Assembly: GCF_000715075.1 (NCBI RefSeq) | Contig: NC_134087.1 | Coordinates: forward strand, 109,655,161-109,719,160 | DNA from: Nicotiana tabacum | Lineage: Eukaryota > Streptophyta > Magnoliopsida > Solanales > Solanaceae | Length of the DNA stretch: 64,000 nucleotides | Direction: 5' to 3' | Shown here: positions 10,064-21,045 of the stretch, piece by piece | Layout: each line of letters begins with the position of its first letter | Position numbering within the stretch: position 1 is the stretch's first letter | Made by a program: the position numbers and the translations under genes | The notes under the pieces: model-generated | Database searches by the model: none | Told to the model about the DNA's origin: nothing | What the model saw: the letters and a program-made list of their open reading frames with translations, nothing else

Positions 10064-12529
10064 GGCCCTCATTTGTTCTTTCCTTTTTAATTCCAAATGA
10101 CCCCCTAACCCAAATCATTTCCAAACCTCCGCCGCCTTTGAATCCTCTGGTCTCCTCTCTTCTCTCAACCTAACCCTAATCCCTTTTCAATCGTCGCCTC
10201 CTTCTCCGGTGACCACCTTTCAACCCCAAGCCTCCTATGGTTCCTCCATCGCCTTGCTCATCATCTCTGAGGCATTCAAGGGCCCTGGGCCATGCCGACT
10301 TGTATCTAGGGTTGCTGTTTTGGCTGCTCATGGTTTCTCTGGTGTGATTTTGGGCAAAATCATTCTATATTTGTTACGATCTATGAAGTTCTAAGCAGGT
10401 TCTTCTATCTCTACTTGGGTTTCCTTTGAAACCCTAATTTTCGTTTGTATCTCTTAGATCTGAGCCATTTTTAAATGATTAAAGCCTGTTCCTTCTATAT
10501 TCTACACTGTTCTCAAACCTCTTTTGAAAAATCATCAACTTTAAGCGTTTTACTTTCTTTTAAAAATTAGGATTTTTTCGGAACTTCTTCTACACTTTGT
10601 TTAAATTGATTCTTTATGTTTGAAACTTCTATCCTTGCATATCTTGACTGATTATATGTTCTTACTGCTTTTTCAACTCGCCTATGTTAAAAGCCCTAAT
10701 ATTTTAGATCTTCTTTGTTTTGGTTCTGTGTGTTAGCATGACTACTCGATTCTTGTTAAGTTTTTGTGGTTACCGTGCTTCGAATAGGTTTTACTGAGTC
10801 CTTAGCCTACTTATATCACCTCTATGTGATTCTATTCATCTTGATTGTTCAATACTTGGCTCTTTCTATCGATATTGCTGACCTTGCCTATTTGCTACAT
10901 CTGTTTGTTCTTCTCTATTTATATGTTGAAGTATAGAATCATAACTCCCTCTTGATTGATACTGATTTCCTTATTTGATGGTTTGATTGAAAGATTTTCT
11001 TTTAAAACTCCAAAGTTCTACCTCGTCTGTTTAAATTGACTAATCCCCGTACCTTATTTGCTTTGGTACTTTATTCTTACTGAATCATTTCCTTAGTTGG
11101 AGTTTTCTGAACTTAGTCCTAATTTACTACCCTATGCTTACTGAATTTTGATTCTGTCCTTATTAGTCATGTACTGATTTTTCTTGCCTTATATGTTGTT
11201 GGTTCTTACCGTTTGAATTATTTCCCTTAACTCAAGGGATTACTTGCCTTGATTTTCTAACTGACTGATTCTGAATTCCTTAGTTACCATGCTACTATGA
11301 TTCTTACATTATTTACTACCTATTTTCAAACTATAAATACTCTAGTTTTTCATTAGCACAACACACGAACTCTTGGGTTCAAAACTATCTCTCATACTAA
11401 AAAAATCTTTGCTCTCTCTCTCTTATGCTACTTGTTACTGTTCTAAGTTAGTCGGCTGCAAGTCAGGGCTAACCATTTGTGCTCTCTTGTTCTTTCATTC
11501 TACTTTCTCTCCTTTTCACTAGTGTGTCCTAGTTTCAATTCAAAGTTCCAAAAACAACATGATACTCTTATTGTTTCAGTTCCTCTTGTTTCTGGTTTGC
11601 TTCTATTTGTGGTTCTATTGTGAAACTTGTAGTTAAGAGTTACATTATCAGCATGTTATTATGCCTTTCCCTTACTTTAGATCAGTATATTACCCTTTAT
11701 GTGTGTTTCTGAGCATGTCTTACCAATTATCTCTTGCTTGTTGTGTACTTACCATCCTATATCCCATGAATCCCCAAATCCCTATCACCCCTCAATGTGG
11801 TTGTGTTCTTCATGTTTGGTTTTGTGACTATGCCAGTGTCAGCTGTTTGTGAGCATGTCTAAACCAGTCCTAGAGCTTTGCTAGGTTATGTGTTTGCAGT
11901 CAAATGTTCTATGTGTCCCAAACCCCTTGACCCCTGTGTGTGACTACTGAATTTACTTGGTTCTATAAATTAGTTGTGTATGAACCTATCCTAAGGTGTT
12001 TGGACTTTGTTAACTACTCCAATCTTTTTTTCAAACAATCTCTGTTGCTTTACTGAATTACTTTCAAAAAAGGCTTTTGTTAAATACAGTTTCTTACTAA
12101 AACCTTTTCAACTTGTGTCCATCACTTTTCACTCTACTCTTAGTCAATAAGTTCTGCCCCTTTAGTATGTGTACTGCCTTGGTATCCTTTTGAGAACCCT
12201 CTACACTCTGGCAAACTGAGGTTGGCCTTTTCACACTACACTTGTTCAATTCTTGATTGCTAAGTCTAGGTGTAAGCATTGGCCGGGGATCCTTAAGATC
12301 CTTAGGGAACTTTGATGCACCTAGACTCCGATTTGTCTATGGAACTAAGGCCATTGGAGGCTTTGGAAAATCTGGGCCTAATTGAAGGATCCCTATATAA
12401 TAGCTTCTTGATTTTCTATTTTTTTTTACTTATGTAATTCATTCATTGGCCTGTAATAATTCGTAAACAGATATTGGGGTATTTAGTAAAAAGGGTGGGT
12501 AGATGCATACTTTATGGGGTAATACGGAT

Positions 12530-13050
12530 AGAAATCCTGCTCCTAGGACCTTACTTTTAAAGTTTGTTTGCTCTACTAAATAGAAAACATGCTCATAAGA
12601 CTTTACTCTTTAATCTGATTGTTTTGCCTAATAGAAATCATGTCCATAGGATTTCACTTTTAAGTTTGTTTGCTCATCAGGTAGAAATCATGTCTATAAG
12701 GTTTTACATTCTGTCATGTCTAGAAACCATGCTTATAGGTACCAAACAATCATGTCTTAAAATCAGTTCAATAATAGATGCCATGCCTATAGGACCTAAT
12801 CCAAATTCAGTTATAACAAGTTTATATATGTTGCCACACCTGCAAATTGTTAAAATCAGTATTACGCCTAGATATCATGCCTATAGAGAGCTCTACTCGC
12901 AATTATGTCTGTTAATCTAATTTAGTCTAATAAATCAACTTGATTACACCTAGTTCATTTCTAAATTGGTCTTATTAAGTGTTAAGCATTTTCTTAAACA
13001 AGTTCTTTCAAACTGTCTCAATCTCATTAGATATCATACCTATAGGTATT
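12530..13050. repeat. CCTATAGG-centred repeats in LTR B
   Basis: Degenerate units of the form AGAAATCATGCCTATAGGAC recur about every 50 bp (near 12531, 12582, 12634, 12684, 12723, 12775, 12870, 13030). The core CCTATAGG is self-complementary. The same phrase recurs in LTR C (26645-27365), so it is a family feature rather than a local duplication. Confidence 0.75.
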
Positions 13051-14083
13051 AAAGGAGTCTATTTGTTTCTGCATTAATATAGACATCATTACTTCGCATG
13101 TAGGCAAGCCTTTAGGGCGTTTTCAAAACTGCATTCTCCGAAACTGTCTTTATCGCTTAATGTTTTCTGATCTTAACAGGCTTTTTAAAGAGAGTCCCTA
13201 GGCAACTACTAGGGTGTAACTTCTGAGTCTAAAAAGGGGTTTGTCTGTTTCTGCATATTCACTTAGATATCCTGCTTTAGGACATTGAATAATAAAAGAC
13301 CTTAACTGTGCTTGAGTCATGTTGCTTATCTGTTTGTTTGAGGAGGAAACTCTGAGCCTCTTAATTTCTCCCATTATGTGTGAAAGTCCTAAATGCTTTT
13401 GACTGTCACCTTAGAATTTTTGCCTTTTAAAACCTTAGGGGTACGTCTAGAACCACCTATAGGTAGAGGTCCTAACTCCCTCCAGGACCATTAAGAAGGG
13501 ACGGGTAGCAACATGCAATAGGAATCGTTGACCAAACACTCGCTTTGCATGACCAATAAGGGGATGGGAAGGGTAGACATGGGATATGATGACTACGCGT
13601 TAATGCCACGTGTAGCCCCTCATTGAGGAGTGTTTACCGGACATTGCATGGGGTGATCATATAGGATAACCAACCTAGGACCCCTCTTTACCAAATCTTT
13701 TCTTTATTTAAACCTTTGTTTTACAACTTGTTCAAACCTTTATCTTACTACTTGAGTTATTCTAACGTACTTTACTTGCAACCTATTTGATTTAACTGTT
13801 TACTTATAATGGACTAATTTGTGAATCTAAGTTCGTCTGGGACCCACAGTTGTGGACTAAGAGGGTTCCTAACACCTTCCCCTCGAGGTTACTTCGAGCC
13901 CTTACCCTAATCTCTGGTAATGCAAACCAACCCAAGAGTTAATCGCTCTAGGTGCCCTAACGCACCATAATCCGTTAGGTGGCGACTTTTCAAATACCCA
14001 AGAAAATGAGTCATTACACCCCGTAAATGTCAAAACCCGAACCTCTCCCTGTCAAAAAGGGGGAGGAAAAAGGGGGTGCGACA

Positions 14084-15850
14084 GTACTAATTTGTTGTTG
14101 TTGTTGGCCTGAGGTAATGAGAGAGAAATCTCAAATTATCTTCGCATTAAAGAATATGCGGACTACGAACTTCTACTCATCTCCCCTAATTACTCGGTTT
14201 GGCGTCTCGCTTCCATGGCGTGAGGTGGTGCCATCTACTAACTGTTGCACCCCGCACCAGTGCAACTTCTCAAGAAGTGGCTTCACAATAGTAGTGCTGG
14301 CGAGACCCATACTCGCCAGATTTTTCATCCAGTCACTTCTTCATCTTTTACTGCTTTTTCCTCATCTTTTTATTCTTCTTCCTCATTGTTTTCCGCTTCT
14401 TATTTAATCTTGATGATACCATTTGGAAGATAGAGAGGATGCCCTAAGGGAATGGTTCTCGAAGACACTGCCCCCAAGGATGTACCCCCGAAAGCAGATT
14501 AGGCTTGTAGTTGTTATATACATTTTTTTCTTTTTTCTTTGGCTTCTCTGTTTCTGTGTAAGGACCCTTCGTGGGCTTTTGTAATCATGTGTAAGGACCC
14601 TTCGTGGGTTTTTGTAATCATCATTTATTAATGAAAAAGTGTTTCTTTAACTTTGTACCTGATTTATGTCAGACTTCCTTTTACTTACGTTTATGAAGAA
14701 TCTGAGTGCATGACTCTACTGATTGGTCTGAATACCGAGCCCGGGTTGACTTGATACAAACTTGGATAGTTTGGACCGACGACTTCGAATTGAGTGAAGG
14801 TGACGCCTTCATTTTTGAAACCTGGGCCTTTTAGACTCCGTCGATGATCCTCGAGGGATAATTCACTCGGGCTTCTGTGAATAAAAATAGCCTTTAGGCT
14901 TCTACAGATAGTCCCCGGATGAAAGTTCATTTGGGCACGGGCGACTTAAAAACTCGTCTTGAACTGAGAGTGAAGATAGCCTCAAGGCATTATAAATAGA
15001 CCCCAAATGAGGGTACGCTCGAATTCGGATAACCCCTAGGTTAAAGAGATCGAGAGAACGTTTAACTTGATCTAAAGGCAGAAGACACCCCTAAGGCTTT
15101 ATTGTTAGTTTTTGAGTGAAAGTTGGCTCTGTCTTAGGTAGCTCGAGGGCCAGAGGATTGGGTAAATAACCCGCACTTGCCATAGCTGAAATCCTTGGGG
15201 TAGGGTACCACCTCGAGGTCAAGCCCATATGAGTAGGTTTTTACAGCTTATCTTCTTTTTGACAGAGGTCCTCGAGATCAGGTACCATCTCGAGGCTTAT
15301 AATGATATTAATGGCTCCTTAGAGCATATCCTTTTCTTAACAGAGGTCCTCAAGATCAGGTGTCATCTCGAGGCTCGTAATGATATTAATTGCTTCTTAG
15401 AGCATATCCTCTTCTTGATAGAGGTCCTTGAGATCCGGTACTATCTCGAGGCTTGTAATGATATTAATGGCTTCTTAGAGCATATACTCTTCTTGACAGA
15501 GGTCTTCGAGATCAGGTACCATCTCGAGGCTTGTAATGGTTTTGATGGCTCCTTAGAGCCTTTCTTCTTTTTTTATGGAGAATCCTCGAGATCAGGTACC
15601 ATCTCGAGGCTTGTAATGATGCGGGGCCCTTTAATCCCCAAAGCGTCGCACGGCAGCGTTAATTGCATGACATGGTTATGAAGCGACCAAGGCAATCCCG
15701 CTGGTACATCTTCCCCAAGCGAAAAAATGGCTTAGTCAGAATTTTTAATTGGCCTTCGAAGCAGGCGGATAACCAGCGCTTGTTCCATATATAGGGTTGT
15801 CTTCCCTCTTTTGAGGATTCAGCTATTCTGAGTAGTTATCCTACTTTATA
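14084..15850. mobile_element. 3'-side non-coding region of element E, left part
   Basis: This is the part of E immediately flanking the B insertion. At 14460-14640 it looks like a transcript tail on the + strand, with a duplicated TGTGTAAGGACCCTTCGTGGG phrase and an AT-rich end. That resembles the tail of the E antisense gene at 18180-18330, so a second copy of that gene may end here. The rest (14640-15850) is repeat-rich, with phrases such as CCTCGAGG and AGTCCCCG. No reliable gene was found. Confidence 0.5.
15265..15620 (+). repeat. 78-bp tandem repeat in element E
   Basis: Four full units (starting 15265, 15343, 15421, 15499) and a partial fifth (about 15578) lie head to tail. Each starts GAGGTCCTCGAGATCAGG and contains the inverted arms CCTCGAGAT...ATCTCGAGG around GGTACC. 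Because 78 is divisible by three, one + frame stays open through the array and reads as a 26-residue repeat. I regard the repeat as non-coding unless transcripts show otherwise. Confidence 0.85.
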
Positions 15851-18172
15851 GAGTTCTTCTTTCCGATGTTAGGTCCTTACCATTTCAACTTTGAATACCT
15901 TGCTCAAATTCCCGCTCCAATTCCCTAGTTTTACCACAGTCATAGTTGCTACGCCAGGGTCCACTCAGCAAAGAGAAGGGAGTTCCGCCTCTGGTTCCTG
16001 CCTGGTTGGTGGTGCACCGTTGGTTCCATGCAAGCCAACCTCTGGATATTTTGTTTCGAGGGGGACTTTCCGTCAGAAAAACCTCCCAATGCTCGGGGTC
16101 ATTGGGAGTATGCCTCGAAGTTTATTACTTTAATATGAGAGGAGCACCTTGAGTTAGTGAGGAAAGATTGTGGATGGGGGGAGAAGGTAGTATTGCGGGT
16201 ACCTTCCCCGGAAGAGACTATCATGGATCATGCCGAGGGGTTTCTGAACATATACACGTACCCCTTTACGATGGGCCCCCTTGATAGGGTCATGCTTGAC
16301 TTATGTCGAAAGTACCATGTTAACTTGGTACAGGTTCATCCGTCATTTTGGAGGATAGTATTGATTATGAGGTTCTTTGCGGAAGAAGCAAGGCTTGAAT
16401 TCACTCTTAGCCATCTTATCAGGTTGTACCAGCCGTTTCACCATCGAGGTCTGCTGACCCTACGATGCCGATCCACCGCGCCTTTCCTTATTGACGATGA
16501 AAAAGATGGGGATCGGGGATGGATGAGCCATTCACCCAAATACGGATTGTTGTTACTATCCCTGTGGAATTTCTTCCTTTTCCTGAGGAATGGAATTTCA
16601 CACGTAAGTGGTACACTTGTGCCTTCGTAGTTTTGCTTATGGCAGAGGTGGGCTCTGTAAATGCGCCTTTCTTTCCCTTTCTGCAGCAATTTCATGGATG
16701 TCATGCGAGTTCCCCGATCTGACAGACTGGGCTGGGAGGTTGGCGACCCACTCGACTTATAATGAGTGTAAGTGGCGAGCTTTGTCTAAGGGTAGATGGG
16801 AGGCAAAACACCACGGTACATGCTATGTGATTTTCTCCTTTTTTGAAAGGCACTTTCTTTTTACGCGTACTAACTTCGTCATCGTAGGCATTGTGGAGTT
16901 CTTCGAGGCGAGATCGTGCCCTCTAGGAGAGGAAGAAAGATCATCGGCTTTAGGGCCGAGGGACAATAATAATAATAATAATAATCAGAAAGGGCCTTCG
17001 TAGGGCAACGGTGATTACAACAAGACGAGTTCAGCCCAAAGGCTCAGAGAAGGTGTATTAACCAAACCCCTAGCACCCGAGATTTATGGTTTTAGAAAAA
17101 CTATCCCTCCCCCGTTGCTGTCTTCTTTTACCGTTGAAGGTACTTCGAGGAACGAGGGTTCTCTGCCTCTAGTTTCTTCTCCCATTGAAGGCACTTCGAG
17201 GGATATTCGACGCCAGGGTCCACATATATCGAGCGATCGTATCCCAACCAGGGGTGGTTCTACCGGGGTAGATGGAGCCAGACTAGTAGATGTGCCCTTA
17301 ACTTTTGAGGAAGCTCAGTGGCTCTATGCTGAGGTGAGTTTTGGCCGTTCGTATTGATTTTATAGTTTTGTAATTCTTACTCTCTTATAGAGTTTCTCTT
17401 TCATAGGCTCTTAACAAGATCAAGTTCGAGTTGATCCATCGTGAGACCAGGTTGCGAGAAGCCGTGGATGCAGAGAAATCCCTCATGCTTCTTTGAGATG
17501 AAAGGGAAAACGAGTTGGCACACTTGCGGTATGAGGCGAGTCGAAGTCTAAACTACGAAAACTACCTCGAGGAGCAGATAATGTTTGCTTCGAGGGAGTA
17601 CGTGTTTCTCCTTCTACTATCTGAGGCTAATGTCTTGTTTACTTCAATTGCAGAAAAATACGGAGGGCCTGGAATGCCTTAGAGGCAAAGTTGGTCAAGC
17701 CAAGTGCGAGCGTGATGAGCTAAAGGCTCAGGTGGACACCCAGATATCGGTTAAGAAAGATGCCTTGGCCAAGGCTTTCGCCCTCGAAGTGCAACTTTGC
17801 AATGCTCATGAGAACAGCTTGGTCCGAACGGATATGATTTCAAGGCTTGAGCCTGAGCTGCTGAAGATGAAGATCGAAGTCGTGGAAACCCGGGCTGAAG
17901 CCGAAGTAATCCAAACTAAGGCTGATAAGAAGGTGGATGTCTATTTGAAGGATGATGCCGACGCTCGTGCTGAGCTAAGGGGGGATCTCGACGAGGAGAG
18001 TAGGAATAAGGAGTATGTGAGGTGTAAATCTCGAAGCGAAACCCTCGAGGAAATTCATGCCAAGGGCTTCGATCTCTCGGGATATATAAAGAAGGCGAAG
18101 GCGGAAGAATATGATGCTAAGTTCCTTCTCTTTAATGCCGAAGATGGCGAGAAAGAGGCCAACGGACCATAG
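15851..18172 (+). pseudogene. Antisense gene of element E: gypsy-type transposon protein with coiled coil
   Basis: The encoded protein resembles the plant 'putative gypsy type transposon' family (Pfam Transposase_28). This kind of extra gene is known on the antisense strand of some Tat-lineage elements. A conserved core is at 16157-16520 (SPEETIMDHAEGFLNIYTYP, then VHPSFWRIV), followed by a frameshift near 16520 and PFPEEWNF. Apparent introns are 16604-16686 (GTAAGT...TGCAG), 16816-16887, 17334-17407 and one ending in TTGCAG just before about 17653. Further exon pieces include 16687-16815 (SKGRWEAKHHG), 17115-17333 and 17408-17580, the last with a stop near 17495. The last exon, about 17654-18172, is rich in charged heptad-like sequence. 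Element gag lies on the - strand at 21046-22623. The copy is broken upstream (about 16150), by the frameshift and by the stop. The exon limits are my reading of splice signals. Confidence 0.65.
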
Positions 18173-18574
18173 TCCCCGAGGGGGGCGTAGATTAGGCCTT
18201 TACTTTCTTGTTTTGTGTATAGTGCTTTCAAAGAACTTTGTGAATGAAGATTGTATTCTCTCACATATATGTATAAAAGGAATCCTCGCGGTTTTATTTT
18301 TCGTGCATTTCCCTTTGCCTTGATGTTTGACAGTCGTTAGCCAGATAAATTGGTCTTCGAGTTAAAAGGAATCCTCATTCATAGTATGGCCCTGGGGCTC
18401 ATTAGGCTGGCCCGTAGGCTCTTACGTGCTTGGTCGGTACGACCTTTTAGTATAAGCCAACGTTTTGAGCTCTTATGCTTTTGCTCTTAGGCATATTTAG
18501 TTAACTATTTTAGGTTCAGTCTCCGAGTCAGGTTTCGACTCGAGCTCATTTGACCCTTAAGTTTTTGAATTTAA

Positions 18575-18775
18575 AGCTGGCCCTTAGGCTCTAACGCGTT
18601 TGGTCGGTACGACCTTTTATATGGGACGGCGGCAGTGGCTCTTACACATTGGGTCGGTACGACCTCTAGTATGGGCTGGCGGCAGTGGCTCTTACACATT
18701 GGATCGGTACGACCTCCAGTATAGGCTGGCGGCAATGGCTCTTATGCATTGGGTCGGTTCAACCTCTAGTAGGCT
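18575..18775 (+). repeat. 50-bp tandem repeat with GGTCGGTACGACC
   Basis: Three to four copies of a 50-bp unit (CTGGCGGCAGTGGCTCTTAC...) lie head to tail. Each carries the inverted repeat GGTCG-GTA-CGACC. One unit reads GGTCGGTTCAACC, which weakens the stem. A related copy lies near 18430. Confidence 0.8.
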
Positions 18776-19250
18776 TTATTTTTCCCTCGTTAAGGACTTT
18801 TGAAATTATATTTGCCTGACTCTTCGATGGTTTGATAAAAACCTCGATTGTAAGTCGTTATGTGGCGATGATCGAGCACCTCGAGAGGTTTGGCTCGGTC
18901 GATGAGTATCTCGAAGACTATAGTTTGGAGCTGACATGGTCGAAGCTCTTTTGCCTATGTTGAGGGTAGCCTATTTAACTGATTCTTTTCTAAGTATTTT
19001 CAAAGTAATTAAAGGCCTGTGATTTTATAGCGACGACCGGGCATCCCCGAGTTGCTTTAGTTTGGCTAGTACAGCCTTATGACCGTAGTTATTGTGTTTG
19101 GCTGGAGCCTTTTAGTTCCCGAGTGCAGTAGTTTCGGCGTCTATATCGAGGGTATGCCTTATTAGTGGTCTTACAAGTTTGATATATAGCATTAACTTTA
19201 AGATCGGGATTATGCCTTTTGTAAGGGCTTACAAATTTTTACATGCCTTT

Positions 19251-19352
19251 GAGGTCTTACAGTTTTGGTCACTTGGTACAAGTGTGGTTCATGCCTTGCT
19301 TGAGGTTTTACAGTTTTGGTCACTTGGTACAAGTGTGGTTCATGCCTTGCTT
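19251..19352 (+). repeat. 51-bp tandem duplication
   Basis: Units 19251-19301 and 19302-19352 start GAGGTCTTACAGTTTTGG and GAGGTTTTACAGTTTTGG and are otherwise nearly identical, which suggests a recent duplication inside E. Confidence 0.85.
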
Positions 19353-20339
19353 GAGGTCTTACAAATATTGTTGTTGCCTTATATAGGTCTTACGAGACTG
19401 AGGCTGCCCACATAGGGTCTTATGGCCTCGGGATTTTTGAATAAGTCAATGGGGGTGGCAATTGGCGGCAGTCCCCGAGTCATCAAAAGTTTCTTGGCTC
19501 GGGACCCATTCCTTGATAACTTGGTATTACTTCATTGAGGGCTTACAAGTTCGGAGTTTCCGACCCGGTGGTCCTGTGGCATTAAGTTTCTTACGCTAGT
19601 CCCCGAGTGGTCGGGACGTTTTTGGCTTCTGGAACCATTTTTGTAATCTTAACGCTGCCTCATTGAGGGCTTATCTTTGAGTTTTTGATGCCAATCCCCG
19701 AGTGTTCCGGACGTTTTTGGCTATGGAGCCATTTTTGCAAAAAATGTTGAACTCCTTAGAGATGCGAAATGCTTTGATGGAGGGGAAAGTATTCTTCGAT
19801 TACTTGGTACAAGTATACATGTTTTTGTTGGTAAGGGCTCGGTTATTCTATACAGGCACAGTTCATTCGACTGTTTGCCCGGTACATCATTTTCCTATCG
19901 AGACCCCGCTCAGCACATCTTGGCTTCTCCGAGGAGGTGACCTTCCAGGGGGATGCCCCCCAGTTTTCGCGGTTGATTGAAAAAGAAGCCTTAAATACTT
20001 GTTGAGTCTTCCTTAGATAGCATATAGATGTTTCCTTGTTAAAAACCTTGCCGCTAAAACCATTCTTGGGATAAAAACCCGGTCGAAGGAAAAGATTGCA
20101 ACGTATGATTTTGGAACCTAAGGCCTTCGAGCTGGAAAGCGCTTCGGCTGTTTTGATTGGATACTTGCATTCAGGTTAGTATAAATTGTAAATGTAAAAG
20201 GGAGATGACCATACCTTAGTGTTGATGGTGCTTCGGACCTCGATGTGATTCAATCATTTGTTATGAGGACTCGGTACGGTCCTTCATTTTATTTAGTCAG
20301 GCGTAGCCGAGAATGTAGCTTGTTATCGCTATCTTACTG

Positions 20340-20930
20340 TTTTCTTATCCATCGGGTCCTTCTATGGTGGAGGTATTGGTGTTGGTGCCACATCGTGCAC
20401 CGCAAACATCTCTTTTGCCGCATGCTGCTCCCCGTATATGGTTTTTACCCCATCCTTTGTCGGGAATTTCATCATTTGATGGAGGGTGGATGGTACTGCT
20501 CTCATGAAGTGTATCCATGGCCTCCCGAACAAGGCATTGTACCTCATGTCTCCTACGATGACATGGAATTTGGCATTTTAGGTTGTACCGCCCACGTTTA
20601 CTAGGAGGGTGATTTCCCCTTTTGTTGTTTCGCTCGCCATGTTGAACCCATTGAGGACTCGAGAAGAGGACATGATTTGGTCAAGCTGTCTGAGCTGCTC
20701 TACCACCCTCGACCTGATAATATTGGCTGAGCTACCAGGGATTCACAAGTACATGTTTAATTTGAAATGTATTTACAAGGAAAGAGATTACCAGTGTGTC
20801 ATTGTGAGGCTGAGACAAGGTATCGATGTCCTTGTCACTTAATGTGAGAGCGTCCTCGGGTATGTAACCTTGAGTTCGCTTTTCTCTGGTGATGGATATT
20901 ATTGTTCTTCTGAGCATGGGTTCTTATGGA
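20340..20930 (-). pseudogene. Element E protease region, decayed
   Basis: Reading on the - strand, pieces at 20917-20732 and 20547-20362 match the aspartic protease region of Tat-lineage polyproteins. They show an ALTLSDKDIDTLSQPHND stretch and the downstream YNALFGRPWIHFMRAVPSTL block. The active-site triplet expected after the VLV motif is degraded (VNPW near 20735). Stops interrupt the frame. Left of about 20340 the polyprotein ends without any RT motif, which marks the internal deletion of this element. Confidence 0.75.
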
Positions 20931-21045
20931 GCATCGATGCCTCCTAAAAGATCATGTGGATGACATGTTGTGGCTCATTTGTTTCATTCTTCTTGGTTCC
21001 CTCTCTTTCCTGGAATTGATTTTTGGCCCGGTCGCTGAGGATTTC

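Larger units (their letters stand above)
9453..14083 (+). mobile_element. 3' LTR of element B (Tat/Ogre type, 4631 bp)
   Basis: The LTR starts TGATACCCAATATTTTTC and ends AAAGGGGGTGCGACA. Very long LTRs are usual in the Tat/Ogre lineage. The last part is homologous to LTR C (shared GACGGGTAG, GGGACCCACAGTT and TCTAACACCTTC phrases). The first part is homologous to LTR J at the right end of the window. It contains a short hairpin at 10044-10063, a possible TATA box (CTATAAATAC, 11331-11340) and a run of CCTATAGG-centred repeats (12530-13050). The bases after the LTR, GTACT at 14084-14088, are the presumed target duplication. Short ORFs in it have no support. Confidence 0.88.
18173..20250. mobile_element. 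Non-coding repeat-rich middle of element E
   Basis: This stretch separates the antisense gene from the protease remnant. It begins with a transcript-tail-like segment (18180-18330) and is full of short repeats: AGTCCCCGAGT phrases, a 50-bp array near 18600-18775 and a 51-bp duplication at 19251-19352. Near 20040-20090 is a segment (AAAACCTTGCCGCTAAAACC) that I associate with sequence downstream of integrase in this group. The RT, RNase H and integrase expected between here and the protease are absent. Confidence 0.55.

Noticed and set aside
10209..10394. Short + frame inside LTR B near a CT-rich, leader-like segment
   Set aside because: Too short and unsupported; probably LTR transcript leader.
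12564..12920. 118-aa + strand frame
   Set aside because: Lies inside LTR B across the CCTATAGG repeats; no domain.
14084..14110. (TTG)n run as a TS SINE tail
   Set aside because: No SINE body precedes it; the run directly follows the LTR end.
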